A stretch of 64,000 nt of DNA, from the NCBI GenBank assembly GCA_963693035.2, contig CAXMMQ010000010.1, positions 124,001 to 188,000 on the forward strand, in the 5' to 3' direction. The notes beneath the pieces are model-generated. The model searched no databases. It saw nothing but the letters and a program-made list of their open reading frames with translations, and was not told where the DNA came from. Source of the stretch: Lichenicoccus sp963693035 (GTDB lineage: Bacteria; Pseudomonadota; Alphaproteobacteria; Acetobacterales; Acetobacteraceae). This document shows, piece after piece, positions 34,541-43,491 of the stretch. The position numbers and the translations under genes were made by a program. Within the stretch, counting starts at the first letter, position 1. Each line of letters opens with the position of its first letter.

Positions 34541-36832
34541 TCAGGCAGCCCGCGCCGCCGGCCCGGCCCGCTCCGGATGCTCGCCCTGGTCCGACCGCTC
34601 CGCCAGCACGTGCAGCGCGCGCGCGACCGCCGCCCGGGTGGCGGCATCCTCCGGGAAGGCGACGCCGATAATGCCGCCATTCTCCACCCGGACCACGCGG
34701 CCCGTCACCGCCGCTTCGGCGCCGACGAGCGCGACGGCCACCTCCGCCTGCAGTCGCACCGGCAGGCTGCTGCGCAGACGCGCGCCGCCGAGCGAGAGAT
34801 CGAGCAGCCTCGCCTGCAGCGAACGGCCGTCCACGCCGAGCCGCGCCGTGACCGATCCGGCCTGGAAGCGCTCGAAGCGCCGCCGCTCGCTGGTGTCGGA
34901 ATGCACGATGACGAGAAACTGGCCCACCTCGTCGCGCAGCAACGTGGCCTCGTTGCCAACGCCCCTGGCGCCGGCGAGCACCTCCCGGCTGCTATGGCCG
35001 GCCTGCCCGGCGACCCGCACGACCTCCCGCATGGCACGGGCGGAGGCAGCGGTGGCTGCGGCGACCGTGCCGAGTCCGCCGGCGATCTCATGCGCAACCG
35101 CGCTCTGCTCCTCGATGGCGGCGGCCATCGATGTCGAGGCGCTCGACATGCCGCCGATCATGCCGGAAATCTCTGCGATCGCGGCCACGGTTGCCTGCGC
35201 GGCGCCCTGCACGGTTGCGACATGACGGGTGATGTCCGCGGTCGCCCGCGCGGTCTGGCCGGCCAGCGCCTTCACCTCGCTGGCGACAACGGCGAAGCCC
35301 TTGCCCGCCTCGCCGGCCCGCGCTGCCTCGATGGTGGCATTCAGCGCCAGCAGGTTGGTCTGGCTGGCGATGTCGCCGATGATGTTCAGGACCTCCCCGA
35401 TGCGCGTGCTGGCCTCGACGAGCCCGACGATGGTGTCCTGGCTCGCATCGGCGCGCTGCACCGCCTCACCCGCCGCGATGGCCGCGGTGGCCACCTGCCG
35501 CGCGATCTCCGAGAAGCTCGCCGTCAGTTCCTCGACCGCGGCTGCCGTGGTGCCGAGCTCCAGGGCCGATCGGTTGGCGCCGTCCGATGTCGCGGTCGCC
35601 TCGTGGTGGACCGTGACCGAGGCGCCGCTCATCGTCTCGGCGGCGTGCTGCATGGTCCCGGCGGCCTCCGCCAGGCGCTCGGTTGCCGCGGTCATGGTGG
35701 TCGTGAAGGCGCGCGTATGCGCCTCCATCTCGTCCTGCCTGACCTTCCGCGCCTGCTGGGCCGCCTGCTTCTCGGCAGCCAGCAGGTCGGCCTCGATCAT
35801 GTTGTCCCTGAAGACCTGCATGCCCCTCGCCAGGGCGCCGACCTCGTCCCCGCGGGTGCTCCCGACGATCGCGGCGCCGAGGTCGTGGTTCGCCATCCTG
35901 TGCATCGTCGCGGCCAGGGCACGCAACGGCCGGACGGTGCCGCGCTGCACGACAAGCAGCACGTAGAGCAGCGCCACCATGAACAGCGCGATCGCGATCG
36001 CGGCGTCGCGCCACTCGGCAGCACGGAACCCGGCGATGCGCCGGTCGAGCAGGTGACGGAGTTCGCCGGCGTCGGCCGCCCCTGCCTGCGTCAGCGCCAC
36101 CAGCACCGGCGCCACCAGGGCCGGAGCGTCGGACGCCCGCGCCGGATCGGCGAGTGCCAGCAGGGCAACCTTCCCGAGCTCCGTGACCCGGCCGACCGGA
36201 GCGGTCACGGCCGCATCGACGGTCCGGTCGGGGTTGCCGCCGACGGCACTGGCGATGTCGGAGGCCAGCCCGTCGAGCGTCGGCTGCAGCGCGCCGACCT
36301 GCACGCCGATATCGATCTGGTCCGCGACCGACTGGCGATGTCCGGCGGTCGCACCGACCGCGGCCGAGAGCGCCGCGATGCCGGCGACGGCGGTCGGCAC
36401 CTTCACCGTCAGCGCATCCTGCGTGTAGAAGCTGTCGAGGTCGGGATCCAGGGTCAGGTTGGAGCCGTCGGCTGCCTTGCCGATGAGGTCGGCCGCGGCC
36501 TGCACCGAGGCAGCCCGGCTGGCCGGGCCGGCGGGCGCGGCCAACGCCTTGAGCAGCGCGTCGACGCTCGCACGGGTCTTGAGGTCGCCGCCCAGCCTCG
36601 TCTCGATGGACTCTATCCGCGTTGCCTGCGCCGCCATCGCAACGCCGCGCGCCACCGCATCCTGCACTTCGCGAACCTCGGCGATGTAGCGCGCCCCGAC
36701 GATCTCTTTCCGGGCGAAGCCGATATTGGCCTCCCGGTCGAGCACCATCTCGCAGGCGAGAAACGCGATCGGCGCCAGGAACAGTCCGTAGGCGATGACC
36801 AGCTTGGACGAGATCGTGAGGTTCAGCCGCAT
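34541..36832 (-). CDS. Methyl-accepting chemotaxis protein with C-terminal PilZ domain
   Basis: Transmembrane receptor of about 763 residues. A first membrane segment (LVIAYGLFLAPIAFLACEM) is near the N-terminus; an extracytoplasmic helical sensor region follows; a second segment (AIAIALFMVALLYVLLVV) precedes HAMP (RPLRALAATMHRMANHDLG). The signalling tip reads IIGDIASQTNLLALNATIEAARAGEAGKGFAVVASEVK-type sequence (central, hallmark region). The last 100 residues are a PilZ-like domain with RRRFERF and LDLSLGGARL, the c-di-GMP-binding RxxxR and (D/N)xSxxG motifs. The ATG at 36832 is chosen over TTG 36853. Confidence 0.88.
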   Translation of the reverse strand: MRLNLTISSKLVIAYGLFLAPIAFLACEMVLDREANIGFARKEIVGARYIAEVREVQDAVARGVAMAAQATRIESIETRLGGDLKTRASVDALLKALAAPAGPASRAASVQAAADLIGKAADGSNLTLDPDLDSFYTQDALTVKVPTAVAGIAALSAAVGATAGHRQSVADQIDIGVQVGALQPTLDGLASDIASAVGGNPDRTVDAAVTAPVGRVTELGKVALLALADPARASDAPALVAPVLVALTQAGAADAGELRHLLDRRIAGFRAAEWRDAAIAIALFMVALLYVLLVVQRGTVRPLRALAATMHRMANHDLGAAIVGSTRGDEVGALARGMQVFRDNMIEADLLAAEKQAAQQARKVRQDEMEAHTRAFTTTMTAATERLAEAAGTMQHAAETMSGASVTVHHEATATSDGANRSALELGTTAAAVEELTASFSEIARQVATAAIAAGEAVQRADASQDTIVGLVEASTRIGEVLNIIGDIASQTNLLALNATIEAARAGEAGKGFAVVASEVKALAGQTARATADITRHVATVQGAAQATVAAIAEISGMIGGMSSASTSMAAAIEEQSAVAHEIAGGLGTVAAATAASARAMREVVRVAGQAGHSSREVLAGARGVGNEATLLRDEVGQFLVIVHSDTSERRRFERFQAGSVTARLGVDGRSLQARLLDLSLGGARLRSSLPVRLQAEVAVALVGAEAAVTGRVVRVENGGIIGVAFPEDAATRAAVARALHVLAERSDQGEHPERAGPAARAA

Positions 36833-36867
36833 CTCCCACCAACTAGCAGCCAAAGGTTAACACCCCC

Positions 36868-38055
36868 TTAGCCGGCTCCGAGGTCGGGCGCGCGATCGTC
36901 ACGCAGACCGCGGGCCACCGGCACCGCGAGCGCGCACAGCGCCGCCATGCTCCAGAACGACGCGGCGCCGAACCGGCCATAGAGCGACCCCGAGGCCAGG
37001 GTCACCACCGTCGACACCACGCCCATTGCCACCGTGGCGTAGAAGGCCTGCGCCGTGGCCGCCAGCCGCGCCGGCACCGTGCGCCCGATCATGTCCATGC
37101 AGGCCAGGTGCAGGAGCGCGAAGGTGAGGCCATGCAGCGGCTCAACCACCGCCATCGCCGGGAACCAGGCGGTGCGCGCCGCGACCCCCCAGCGCACGAT
37201 CCCCGCAGCCGCCGAGAGCGTCATCGCCCGCCCGGGACCCAGGCGCTCGACCATGCGCCGTCCGAAAAACAGGAACACCGCGACCTCTGCCGCCACCGAC
37301 ATCGACCACAGCACGCTGGCCTGCCCGGCGCCGAGGCCGGCGGAGCGCCAGCGTATCACCTCGAACCCGTCATGCAGGGCGTGGCTGCCGCCGATCAGCG
37401 ATGCAGCCAGCATCAGTCGCCGAAATCCGGGCATCGCCAGCAGCGCCATGATCGCTTCCGGCGCCCGCTGCCTTTGCGGCGCAACCGGCGCCACGCGCGT
37501 TCCGGCCACGCGGTTCGGCACACTGCGGGCAGCACCCGCCGCCAGGGCGAGCAGCCCGGAATTGAGCCAGATGATGACCCCTAGACCGGCCGCGCCGACC
37601 GCCTGGCCGGCCACTAGGGTGCCCGCGATGAACGCGCTCGATCCCGCCGCGCGCACCCAGCCATATTCGAAGCCGGGCCGCTGGCGTGACGAGCCGAGGG
37701 CGAGCGCATCGGCGAGCGGGGTCAGCGGCGCCAGCACGGCGGCATGCGCCACGCTGACCAGCAGCAGCAACGGCAGCCCGCGGGCCGGACCATAGCCGAG
37801 CGCCAGCACGGCGGCGATCGCGGTCAGCCCGCACAGGATCGCCGCCGGCTGCCCGGTGCGGTCGGCTATGCGTCCTCCGACCGGGCCCGCCAGCAGCCGG
37901 ATCGCCGTGCCGCCTGCCAGCACCAGCCCGATCGACCCCGGCGCCAGGCCGTCCTGCTGCAGCAGCCCGGGCAGGAACGGCGACGCGACGCCGAATGCCG
38001 CGTACAGCACCGCGTAGAGGACCAGGAAGCGCGGCAGGATCGATCGCGGGCTCAC
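36868..38055 (-). CDS. MFS transporter (HcaT/MFS_1-like)
   Basis: 395 residues with about twelve membrane segments. The first helix region FLVLYAVLYAAFGVASPFLP and the loop GRIADRTGQ are MFS-like; GGSHALHDGFEVIRWRSAGLG in the second half resembles the HcaT/LacY-like sub-family (3-phenylpropionate-type permeases). Position just upstream of the chemoreceptor gene on the same strand, 35 bases away, allows co-transcription. Substrate unknown. Confidence 0.82.
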   Translation of the reverse strand: MSPRSILPRFLVLYAVLYAAFGVASPFLPGLLQQDGLAPGSIGLVLAGGTAIRLLAGPVGGRIADRTGQPAAILCGLTAIAAVLALGYGPARGLPLLLLVSVAHAAVLAPLTPLADALALGSSRQRPGFEYGWVRAAGSSAFIAGTLVAGQAVGAAGLGVIIWLNSGLLALAAGAARSVPNRVAGTRVAPVAPQRQRAPEAIMALLAMPGFRRLMLAASLIGGSHALHDGFEVIRWRSAGLGAGQASVLWSMSVAAEVAVFLFFGRRMVERLGPGRAMTLSAAAGIVRWGVAARTAWFPAMAVVEPLHGLTFALLHLACMDMIGRTVPARLAATAQAFYATVAMGVVSTVVTLASGSLYGRFGAASFWSMAALCALAVPVARGLRDDRAPDLGAG

Positions 38056-38219
38056 CAGCCTAGAAGGGCCTCGGCTGCACGGCGTTCCCGGGCGTGACGG
38101 GTGATGCTAAGGGACAGCCCCGTCGAAGCCGGATCCTGCATGCCGCCACGCCTCGCATCCCCCAGGCTCGCGCCGCTCACCGCGCTTCGTTGCAGCTCCA
38201 CATGACCGGGCAGCGTCGC

Positions 38220-38666
38220 ATGACCGGCAGTTTCGCAAGCGTCCGGAACAATGGCTACGCCTGGCGCTGGCCGGCGCTGGTGCTGCTTCTCGCGAGCGCG
38301 TGCGATCCGCGGGAGATCACCATCGATCCGGCGCTGGCGCAGTTCGACGGCCTCTATCGCGGCACCGTCACCAACGACCAAACCGGCGGCGCGTGCAGCG
38401 GTGCCGGCGGCATCATCAAGTTCGAGGTCACCGGCGGCCAGATCTCGGTGCAGACGCACCACCACGCCAACCGCCTGGCTGGCACCGTCGATGCCGACGG
38501 CGCGGTGTACATGCAGACCGGCGACGGCAGCCGACAGATCTCCGGATCGATCCAAAACGGCGTGCTCAGCGCCCTGGAGACTTCGAGCTCCACCAGCAAC
38601 CAGAACCCCTTCGCCAGCGCCACACCGCCCTGCAGCAGCACCGTCAAGGCAACGCGGATCTCGTGA
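38220..38666 (+). CDS. Lipoprotein-like protein, unknown
   Basis: A hydrophobic leader (WRWPALVLLLASACD) ends in a lipobox-like ASAC, after which the mature part is about 120 residues, beta-rich and Gly/Thr-rich (DGLYRGTVTNDQTGGACSG, DGSRQISGSIQNGVL). It looks like a small surface or periplasmic domain. ATG 38220 was chosen; 38202 is possible. Its 3' end overlaps the convergent CerR-type gene by 23 bases. No family recognised. Confidence 0.55.
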   Translation: MTGSFASVRNNGYAWRWPALVLLLASACDPREITIDPALAQFDGLYRGTVTNDQTGGACSGAGGIIKFEVTGGQISVQTHHHANRLAGTVDADGAVYMQTGDGSRQISGSIQNGVLSALETSSSTSNQNPFASATPPCSSTVKATRIS

Positions 38667-39615
38667 AGTTCGGCTGGCCCGCGCCTCCGCGCGACCAGGC
38701 AACCATCTCGGCCAGCCCGTCATCGAGGCCGATGCGCGGCACCCAGATCGTCCCGGGCAACCGGCGTGCCGGATCGCCGGACCAGTCCCGGTGCAGGATC
38801 TCGCGCGCCTTGCCGATGCCGAACAGGGCCGGTCGGCCTCGCACCATCCCCCAGGCCTGGTTCGCCGCTGCCGCGCCCCGGACCAGCAGGTCCGGCACCG
38901 GGACCGGATGCGGCGCGCGTCCGAGCGCCAGGCCGATGCGGCGCAACAGCTCGCTCCACGCATAGCCGTCCGGCCGGCCGTCGCACAGCTCGAACAGCCC
39001 CGCCGCCGGGCCATGCGCCGCAACGGAAGCGATGGCGGCGGCCGCGTCCGCCACATGGATCATGGCGATGCGCGGCTCCGGCCGCACCACTGGCGCCCAC
39101 CGGCGGCGTGCCAGCCGCAGCAGCGCGCGCCCCTCCTGGTCCCAGGGTCCGTAGACGACGCAAGGCCGCAGCACGACGCACCCGTCGCTGCCGAGAACCG
39201 CCGCCGCCACCGCCTCGCCCATGCGCTTGCTGGCGGCGTAGTCGGACAGTTGCGGCTCGCGCGCAGCCTGCGACGAGACCAGGATGAAGCCCGGCCGCCC
39301 CGCGCCGCGCGCCACCGCCTCGGCCAGCATGCGCGTGCCGTCCCGGTTGACCCGCATGAACGCGCGCCGGCTGGACGCCCTGACCAGGGCGGCGGCGTGG
39401 ATGACGACGGCGGCATCCCGCACCAGTTCCGCGAGCGAGGCCGGGTCCAGCAGGTCGCCGGCCAGCAGCTCCGGCCGGATGCCCGCCAGCAGCGGATGCG
39501 TGGCGGTGCTGTGCACCAGCAGCCGCACCCGCCATCCGGCCTGGTGCAGCGCGAGAGCGATCCGCGATCCCAGGAATCCCGTTCCCCCGGTGACGGCCGC
39601 AAGCCGCTCCGTCAC
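38644..39615 (-). CDS. CerR-type NAD(P)-dependent epimerase/reductase of ceramide synthesis
   Basis: Extended SDR: GGTGFLGSRI loop at residues 10-19 and YAASK with Tyr126/Lys130. 323 residues. GTG start overlaps the acyl-ligase stop (GTGA). In Caulobacter an NAD-dependent epimerase-like protein in the sphingolipid set (CerR) is reported as reductase for the oxidised ceramide intermediate; here it lies in one operon with the ceramide synthase-like gene. Orthology rests on family and context, so cerR is only a likely name. Confidence 0.72.
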   Translation of the reverse strand: MTERLAAVTGGTGFLGSRIALALHQAGWRVRLLVHSTATHPLLAGIRPELLAGDLLDPASLAELVRDAAVVIHAAALVRASSRRAFMRVNRDGTRMLAEAVARGAGRPGFILVSSQAAREPQLSDYAASKRMGEAVAAAVLGSDGCVVLRPCVVYGPWDQEGRALLRLARRRWAPVVRPEPRIAMIHVADAAAAIASVAAHGPAAGLFELCDGRPDGYAWSELLRRIGLALGRAPHPVPVPDLLVRGAAAANQAWGMVRGRPALFGIGKAREILHRDWSGDPARRLPGTIWVPRIGLDDGLAEMVAWSRGGAGQPNFTRSALP

Positions 39616-41372
39616 GCCGGAACGGCGACCGCCGGCAACCGGTCTGCGAGGTAGCGCTGGCGCACCGAGGAGCGGCTCAGCTTGCCCGACGAGGTGTACG
39701 GCAGGCTGCCGGGTGCCACCAACACGACGCGGCAGTCGAGGCCGTGCCCGGACCGTATCGCGTCGCCGACCGCTTGTGCCAGCCGCTGGCTGTCCGCCGG
39801 TTCCGCGACACCGCGGGCCTCGACCGCCACCACCAGGGTCTCCTGCCCGTCCAGCTCGATCGAGAACGCCGCGACGTCGCCGGTGCGTATCCCGGGCACC
39901 GAGTGCTCGATGCTCCATTCCAGGTCCTGCGGCCAGATATTGCGGCCGTTGATGATGATCAGGTCCTTGGCGCGCCCGGTCAGCACCAGCGTGTCGCCGA
40001 GCCGGTAGCCGAGGTCGCCGGTCTCCAGCCAGCCATCCGCCGACAGGATCGCCTTGGTGTCGGCCGGCCTGCGGTCATAGCCCTGCATCACGCTGGCGCC
40101 GCGGGCGAAGATGCGTCCCACCCGGCGGTTGCCCAGCATGGTCCCGTCCGCGTCGCGTATCTCGATCTCGTGGCCCGGCAGCGACGTGCCGCACAGCACC
40201 AGGGTCCGCGCCCGCGCATCCGGTCCGAGCGGCGCGCGCGCCAGGCCATCCTGCTCGAGGCAGTCGAGATCGACGGTGTCGGTCTCGATGCCGCGTCCAA
40301 CCGGCGCGAAGCTGATCGCCAGCGTCGCCTCCGCCATGCCGTAGCTCGGCAGGAACGCGTCCGCCCGGTAGCCGTAGGCGGCAAAGGTGCGCGCGAACTT
40401 GGTCAGCGATGCCGGGCGGATCATGTCGCCGCCGATGCCGGCGATGCGCCAGCTCGACAGGTCGAGCTCCGCCTTGTTGATCGCGCGCTCGCGCCGGGTG
40501 CACAGCTCGTAGCCGAAGCTCGGACTGTAGGAGATCGTCGCCCGGCCGCTGCTGATCAGCGACAGCCAGAGCTGCGGCCGCCGAACGAAATCCTGCGTCG
40601 CCAACAGGTCGACGCTCACCTGGCCGGCCAGCGGGCTGAGCAGGAAACCGACGAGGCCCATGTCGTGGTAGAGCGGCAGCCAGGAGACCGCGCGGTCATC
40701 CGGCGCGATGCGCAAGCCGTGCCGCAGGATCGCTGAGGCGTTGGCCATCAGCGCCTTCTGCTGCACCACCACTCCGATCGGAAAGCGCGTGCTGCCGGAC
40801 GAGAACTGCAGGTAGGCGGTCTGGTCCGGCGCAACCGTCGGCAGCACGATGTCGCGGGCCGGGTGCGCCGGCAGGTCCGCCAGCGTGCCGCACAGCCGCA
40901 CGCGTCCCGCCGTCGTGAACCAGTCCCGCAGCGCCTCGGGCACGAACAGCGCGACCGCCCGCGCCTCCTCGACCAGGCGCTGGATATGGGCGGTATAGGT
41001 CTCGCGGCCGCCGAACACGAACGGCATCGGCAGCGGCGCCGGCACCAGGCCGGCATACTGGCAGGCGAAGAACACGCGCACGAAGTCGGGGTGGGTCTCG
41101 GCGATGATGGCGACGCGTTCCCCCGGCCTGAGCCCGAGTGCGAGCAGGCCGCGGCCGAGCGTCATCGCCTCGGCACGCAGGCTGCGATACGGCAGCGACG
41201 CGGCAAGTTCGCCCCGGATCCCATAGAAGTTGAGCCCGGTCTCGCCGTCGGCGGCATAGTCGAGTGCATCCGTGAGCGTCAGGAACTCGCCCGGCAACTG
41301 GTCGAGGCCGCTGTGGGTGGGCGTCGGCCCGGACATGGTCGAACTCCAGGATGGGGACGTGCCGGTCGTCAT
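39612..41372 (-). CDS. Fatty acyl-AMP ligase / acyl-ACP synthetase (AasR-type) for ceramide synthesis
   Basis: Adenylate-forming enzyme, 586 residues. LQFSSGSTRFPIGVVV is the ATP-binding loop, WLPLYHDMGLVGFLLSPL and SYGMAEATLAISFAP are core motifs, GWLETGDLGYRLGDTLVLTGRAKDLIIINGRN (central part) closes the core. This is the FAAL-like class. Beside acpR and spt it most likely loads fatty acid onto AcpR for SPT, as AasR does in Caulobacter. ATG 41372 overlaps the upstream stop; an ATG at 41336 has a better ribosome site (GGAG). Confidence 0.78.
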   Translation of the reverse strand: MTTGTSPSWSSTMSGPTPTHSGLDQLPGEFLTLTDALDYAADGETGLNFYGIRGELAASLPYRSLRAEAMTLGRGLLALGLRPGERVAIIAETHPDFVRVFFACQYAGLVPAPLPMPFVFGGRETYTAHIQRLVEEARAVALFVPEALRDWFTTAGRVRLCGTLADLPAHPARDIVLPTVAPDQTAYLQFSSGSTRFPIGVVVQQKALMANASAILRHGLRIAPDDRAVSWLPLYHDMGLVGFLLSPLAGQVSVDLLATQDFVRRPQLWLSLISSGRATISYSPSFGYELCTRRERAINKAELDLSSWRIAGIGGDMIRPASLTKFARTFAAYGYRADAFLPSYGMAEATLAISFAPVGRGIETDTVDLDCLEQDGLARAPLGPDARARTLVLCGTSLPGHEIEIRDADGTMLGNRRVGRIFARGASVMQGYDRRPADTKAILSADGWLETGDLGYRLGDTLVLTGRAKDLIIINGRNIWPQDLEWSIEHSVPGIRTGDVAAFSIELDGQETLVVAVEARGVAEPADSQRLAQAVGDAIRSGHGLDCRVVLVAPGSLPYTSSGKLSRSSVRQRYLADRLPAVAVPA

Positions 41373-42529
41373 GCCGCGAGGCTCTTCTCGAACACGCGAT
41401 AGGTCTTGTAGGCATGGCCGCCGACGGCTTCCGCCAGGTGGCGCATCGGCAGGTTGTCCTCCAGGATCCACGACATCTCGACCGAGAGGATGCCGCGTGC
41501 CAGTGCCTCGCGCCGCAGCGCCTCGACGATGTGCAGCGGCAGTAGGCTGCCGAGCAGTCCGGCGCCATATCGCCTGCGTACCCCCATCAGCGGCACCCGG
41601 GCCGAGGTGACGCCCGCCACCTTCAGACGCCACAGCAGCTTCGCCCAGCCGAACGGCAGCAGCCGGCCGGACAGGTCGCGGATGGCGGCATTCAGGTTGG
41701 GCAGGCACAAACCGAAGGCCGCCGGCTCGCCCTCGACATCGGCGAACCAGACCAGCCGTTCATGCAGCAGCGGCCGTAACGCGCGCGCGATGTGCGCGAC
41801 CTCGGCTTCGGTGATCGGCACGAAGCCCCAGTTTCCCGACCAGCCGTCATTATAGATGCTGACCAGCGAGGCGATGTCGCGCTCGAGAGTCTGCATGCGC
41901 ATGTGGCGCAGCGCGACCCCGGACGGCAGTCCGCGCCCGACCATGGCGGCGGCTGCCGGCGGCAAGGCGGCGCTGGTGTCGCAGAGATACGCCAACACGT
42001 CGCGCACCCTGGAATAGCCGAGCGCCTCCAGGTGCGAGGCGGCATAGGGCGCATCGTGCGGCATCATCAGCATCGGCGGGGTGTCGAACCCCTCGATAAG
42101 CAGGCCGGTCTCCTCGTTGATGGACAGGCTGAACGGCCCCTGCACCTGCCGCAATCCACGCGCCGCCAGCCAGCCCTCGGCCGTCTCGAGCAGAGCCTCG
42201 AACACCGCACGGTCATCGATTGCGACCAGCGAGCCGAAGCTGCCGATCGGACCGTCCGGGCCGGTCTGTGAGAGATGGTCCTGCTGCGCGCTGATCCGCC
42301 CGACATCGCGGCCATCGCGTCGCGCGATCCAGAACGCCGCGTCGGCATGGGTGAAGAACGGGTTGCCGCGCGGTGTCAACGCGGCCCGGCGCTCGGAACG
42401 CAGTTGCGGCACATAGGCCGGATCGGACCGGTACAGCCGCTCCGGCAGCCGGACGAAGCGGCCGATGCCCGAGCGGCCGATGGCGGGAACGATCTCGACG
42501 GGGCCGGCTGCTGCGTCCGCAGCTCTCAT
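41369..42529 (-). CDS. GNAT-like bacterial ceramide synthase (bCerS-type N-acyltransferase)
   Basis: 386-residue protein with GNAT-like half-domains: FVRLPERLYRSDPAYVPQLRSE, AFWIARRDGRDVGRISAQ, and a C-terminal acetyltransferase-type region GFVPITEAEVAHIARALRPL and VEMSWILEDNLPMRHLAEAVG. In Caulobacter the bacterial ceramide synthase is an unusual acyl-CoA N-acyltransferase of this shape. The start is ATG 42529, which overlaps the hydroxylase stop; the upstream extension is low-complexity Arg/Pro/Ser. Function inferred from fold and from acpR, spt, ligase and CerR neighbours. Confidence 0.7.
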   Translation of the reverse strand: MRAADAAAGPVEIVPAIGRSGIGRFVRLPERLYRSDPAYVPQLRSERRAALTPRGNPFFTHADAAFWIARRDGRDVGRISAQQDHLSQTGPDGPIGSFGSLVAIDDRAVFEALLETAEGWLAARGLRQVQGPFSLSINEETGLLIEGFDTPPMLMMPHDAPYAASHLEALGYSRVRDVLAYLCDTSAALPPAAAAMVGRGLPSGVALRHMRMQTLERDIASLVSIYNDGWSGNWGFVPITEAEVAHIARALRPLLHERLVWFADVEGEPAAFGLCLPNLNAAIRDLSGRLLPFGWAKLLWRLKVAGVTSARVPLMGVRRRYGAGLLGSLLPLHIVEALRREALARGILSVEMSWILEDNLPMRHLAEAVGGHAYKTYRVFEKSLAA

Positions 42530-43350
42530 GCCCGCCTGCTCGTCCCGACCGGACGAACGGAGGCGGGACGGGCGGAGGCGGGACGGGCGGAGGCGGGACG
42601 GGCAGGAGGCGGGCGATCGAGCGGCGGGCCGCCCGAAAGCTCGGCGACCCACGGATAGCGCTCGGCCTCGGCCAGGTCGTAGCCGAGATTGAAGACGTGC
42701 GGCGAGCGCGGCCGTTCGCGCGCGGAGCCGTAGAAGGTCCCGAACATGCGATCGAAGGCAAACGAGGTGATCCCGAAATTGCCGTCTTCATCATGGAAAT
42801 GATGCGCCAGGTGCAGTTCCTTCATCCGCCGCAGCAGCCGATTCCGCGGCTTGAAGTTCAGGTGCTGCACGCAGTGGCAGAACTCGTAGATGCAGGTGAT
42901 GACGAAGCCGGCGCATACCGCCGCCGCTGCCCCCGCGACGCCACCGCCGACCAGCCAGCCCAGCGGGACCAGGATCGCCAGGATCGTCGGCGCGGTATTC
43001 AGCGGCGAGCCGAACAGCACGTCCATGCGGTGCGGATCCTGGTGGTGGTCGAAATGGATGCGCTTCCACAGCGCCGAGGTCATCCGCCACCGGTACAGGA
43101 AGCGGCCATGCAGGATGAAACGGTGCAGCGCATACCAAGTCAGCGGATAGGCGAGCACGGTGACCACCACCGCGGCCAGCATCCGCCAGGGCGCATGCGC
43201 CTCTGACATGGCCAAGGTGCCGCTGGCCAGGGCGAGCAGAAGATAGAGATGGACCGCCGGATGGCTGGCATAGGCCGCCACCAGGTCGCGCAGCGTCATC
43301 CGTCCCAGGTCAAAGCTGCGTCCGTGTTTCCGCCAGCGCGTGTAGATCAT
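42526..43350 (-). CDS. Sterol desaturase / fatty-acid hydroxylase family protein in the ceramide operon
   Basis: Membrane di-iron enzyme with the eight-histidine pattern: HRFILH (His76, His81), HFDHH (99, 102, 103), HCVQH (159, 163) and HLAHH (180, 183, 184). Two to four hydrophobic segments flank these. Length 274. The C-terminus is a disordered Pro/Ala/Arg tail containing a RPASA repeat encoded by a 15-bp tandem repeat. By context it may hydroxylate the acyl or sphinganine chain of ceramide; sphingolipids of acetic-acid bacteria can carry 2-hydroxy acids. Substrate is inference. Confidence 0.78.
   Translation of the reverse strand: MIYTRWRKHGRSFDLGRMTLRDLVAAYASHPAVHLYLLLALASGTLAMSEAHAPWRMLAAVVVTVLAYPLTWYALHRFILHGRFLYRWRMTSALWKRIHFDHHQDPHRMDVLFGSPLNTAPTILAILVPLGWLVGGGVAGAAAAVCAGFVITCIYEFCHCVQHLNFKPRNRLLRRMKELHLAHHFHDEDGNFGITSFAFDRMFGTFYGSARERPRSPHVFNLGYDLAEAERYPWVAELSGGPPLDRPPPARPASARPASARPASVRPVGTSRRA
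42559..42603. repeat. Three perfect 15-bp tandem repeats at the end of the hydroxylase gene
   Basis: The unit GGAGGCGGGACGGGC occurs three times without a mismatch (42559-42573, 42574-42588, 42589-42603), followed by a degenerate copy. It adds a RPASA repeat to the C-terminal tail of the hydroxylase, downstream of all catalytic histidines. Slipped-strand length variation is likely and would stay in frame (15 bases). Confidence 0.75.
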
Positions 43351-43409
43351 AATCGCCTGAAAACCCCCCTGGGTGGGTATCGAGTGGCGCTGCCACGTCG
43401 GCCTGTCAA

Positions 43410-43435
43410 GCAAGGGGCCGGTCCCGGCCCCTTGC
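43410..43435. promoter_or_regulatory. 12-bp perfect inverted repeat abutting a TTGACA box, ceramide operon / DUF2141 divergent region
   Basis: GCAAGGGGCCGG (43410-43421) and its exact complement CCGGCCCCTTGC (43424-43435) are separated by two bases. On the minus strand the perfect -35 hexamer TTGACA (43409-43404) follows at once; no good -10 is seen at 16-18 bases (a weak TCGATA is 20 bases on). The repeat is either a regulator site for the hydroxylase-bCerS operon and the divergent gene, or a hairpin in the DUF2141 leader. Confidence 0.45.
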
Positions 43436-43491
43436 CCGTTGCCCGGCTTTGTTGCATTCCGGCGCCTGGCAAATCAGGGATACCGGCTTCG

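Noticed and set aside
32855..36871. 1338-aa open frame on the plus strand across the ABC and chemoreceptor genes
   Set aside because: Antisense to several genes with clear motifs; composition is Arg/His/Gln-rich.
42559..42603. Short tandem repeats as a possible CRISPR array
   Set aside because: Direct head-to-tail 15-bp units without spacers, inside a gene; no cas genes in the window.
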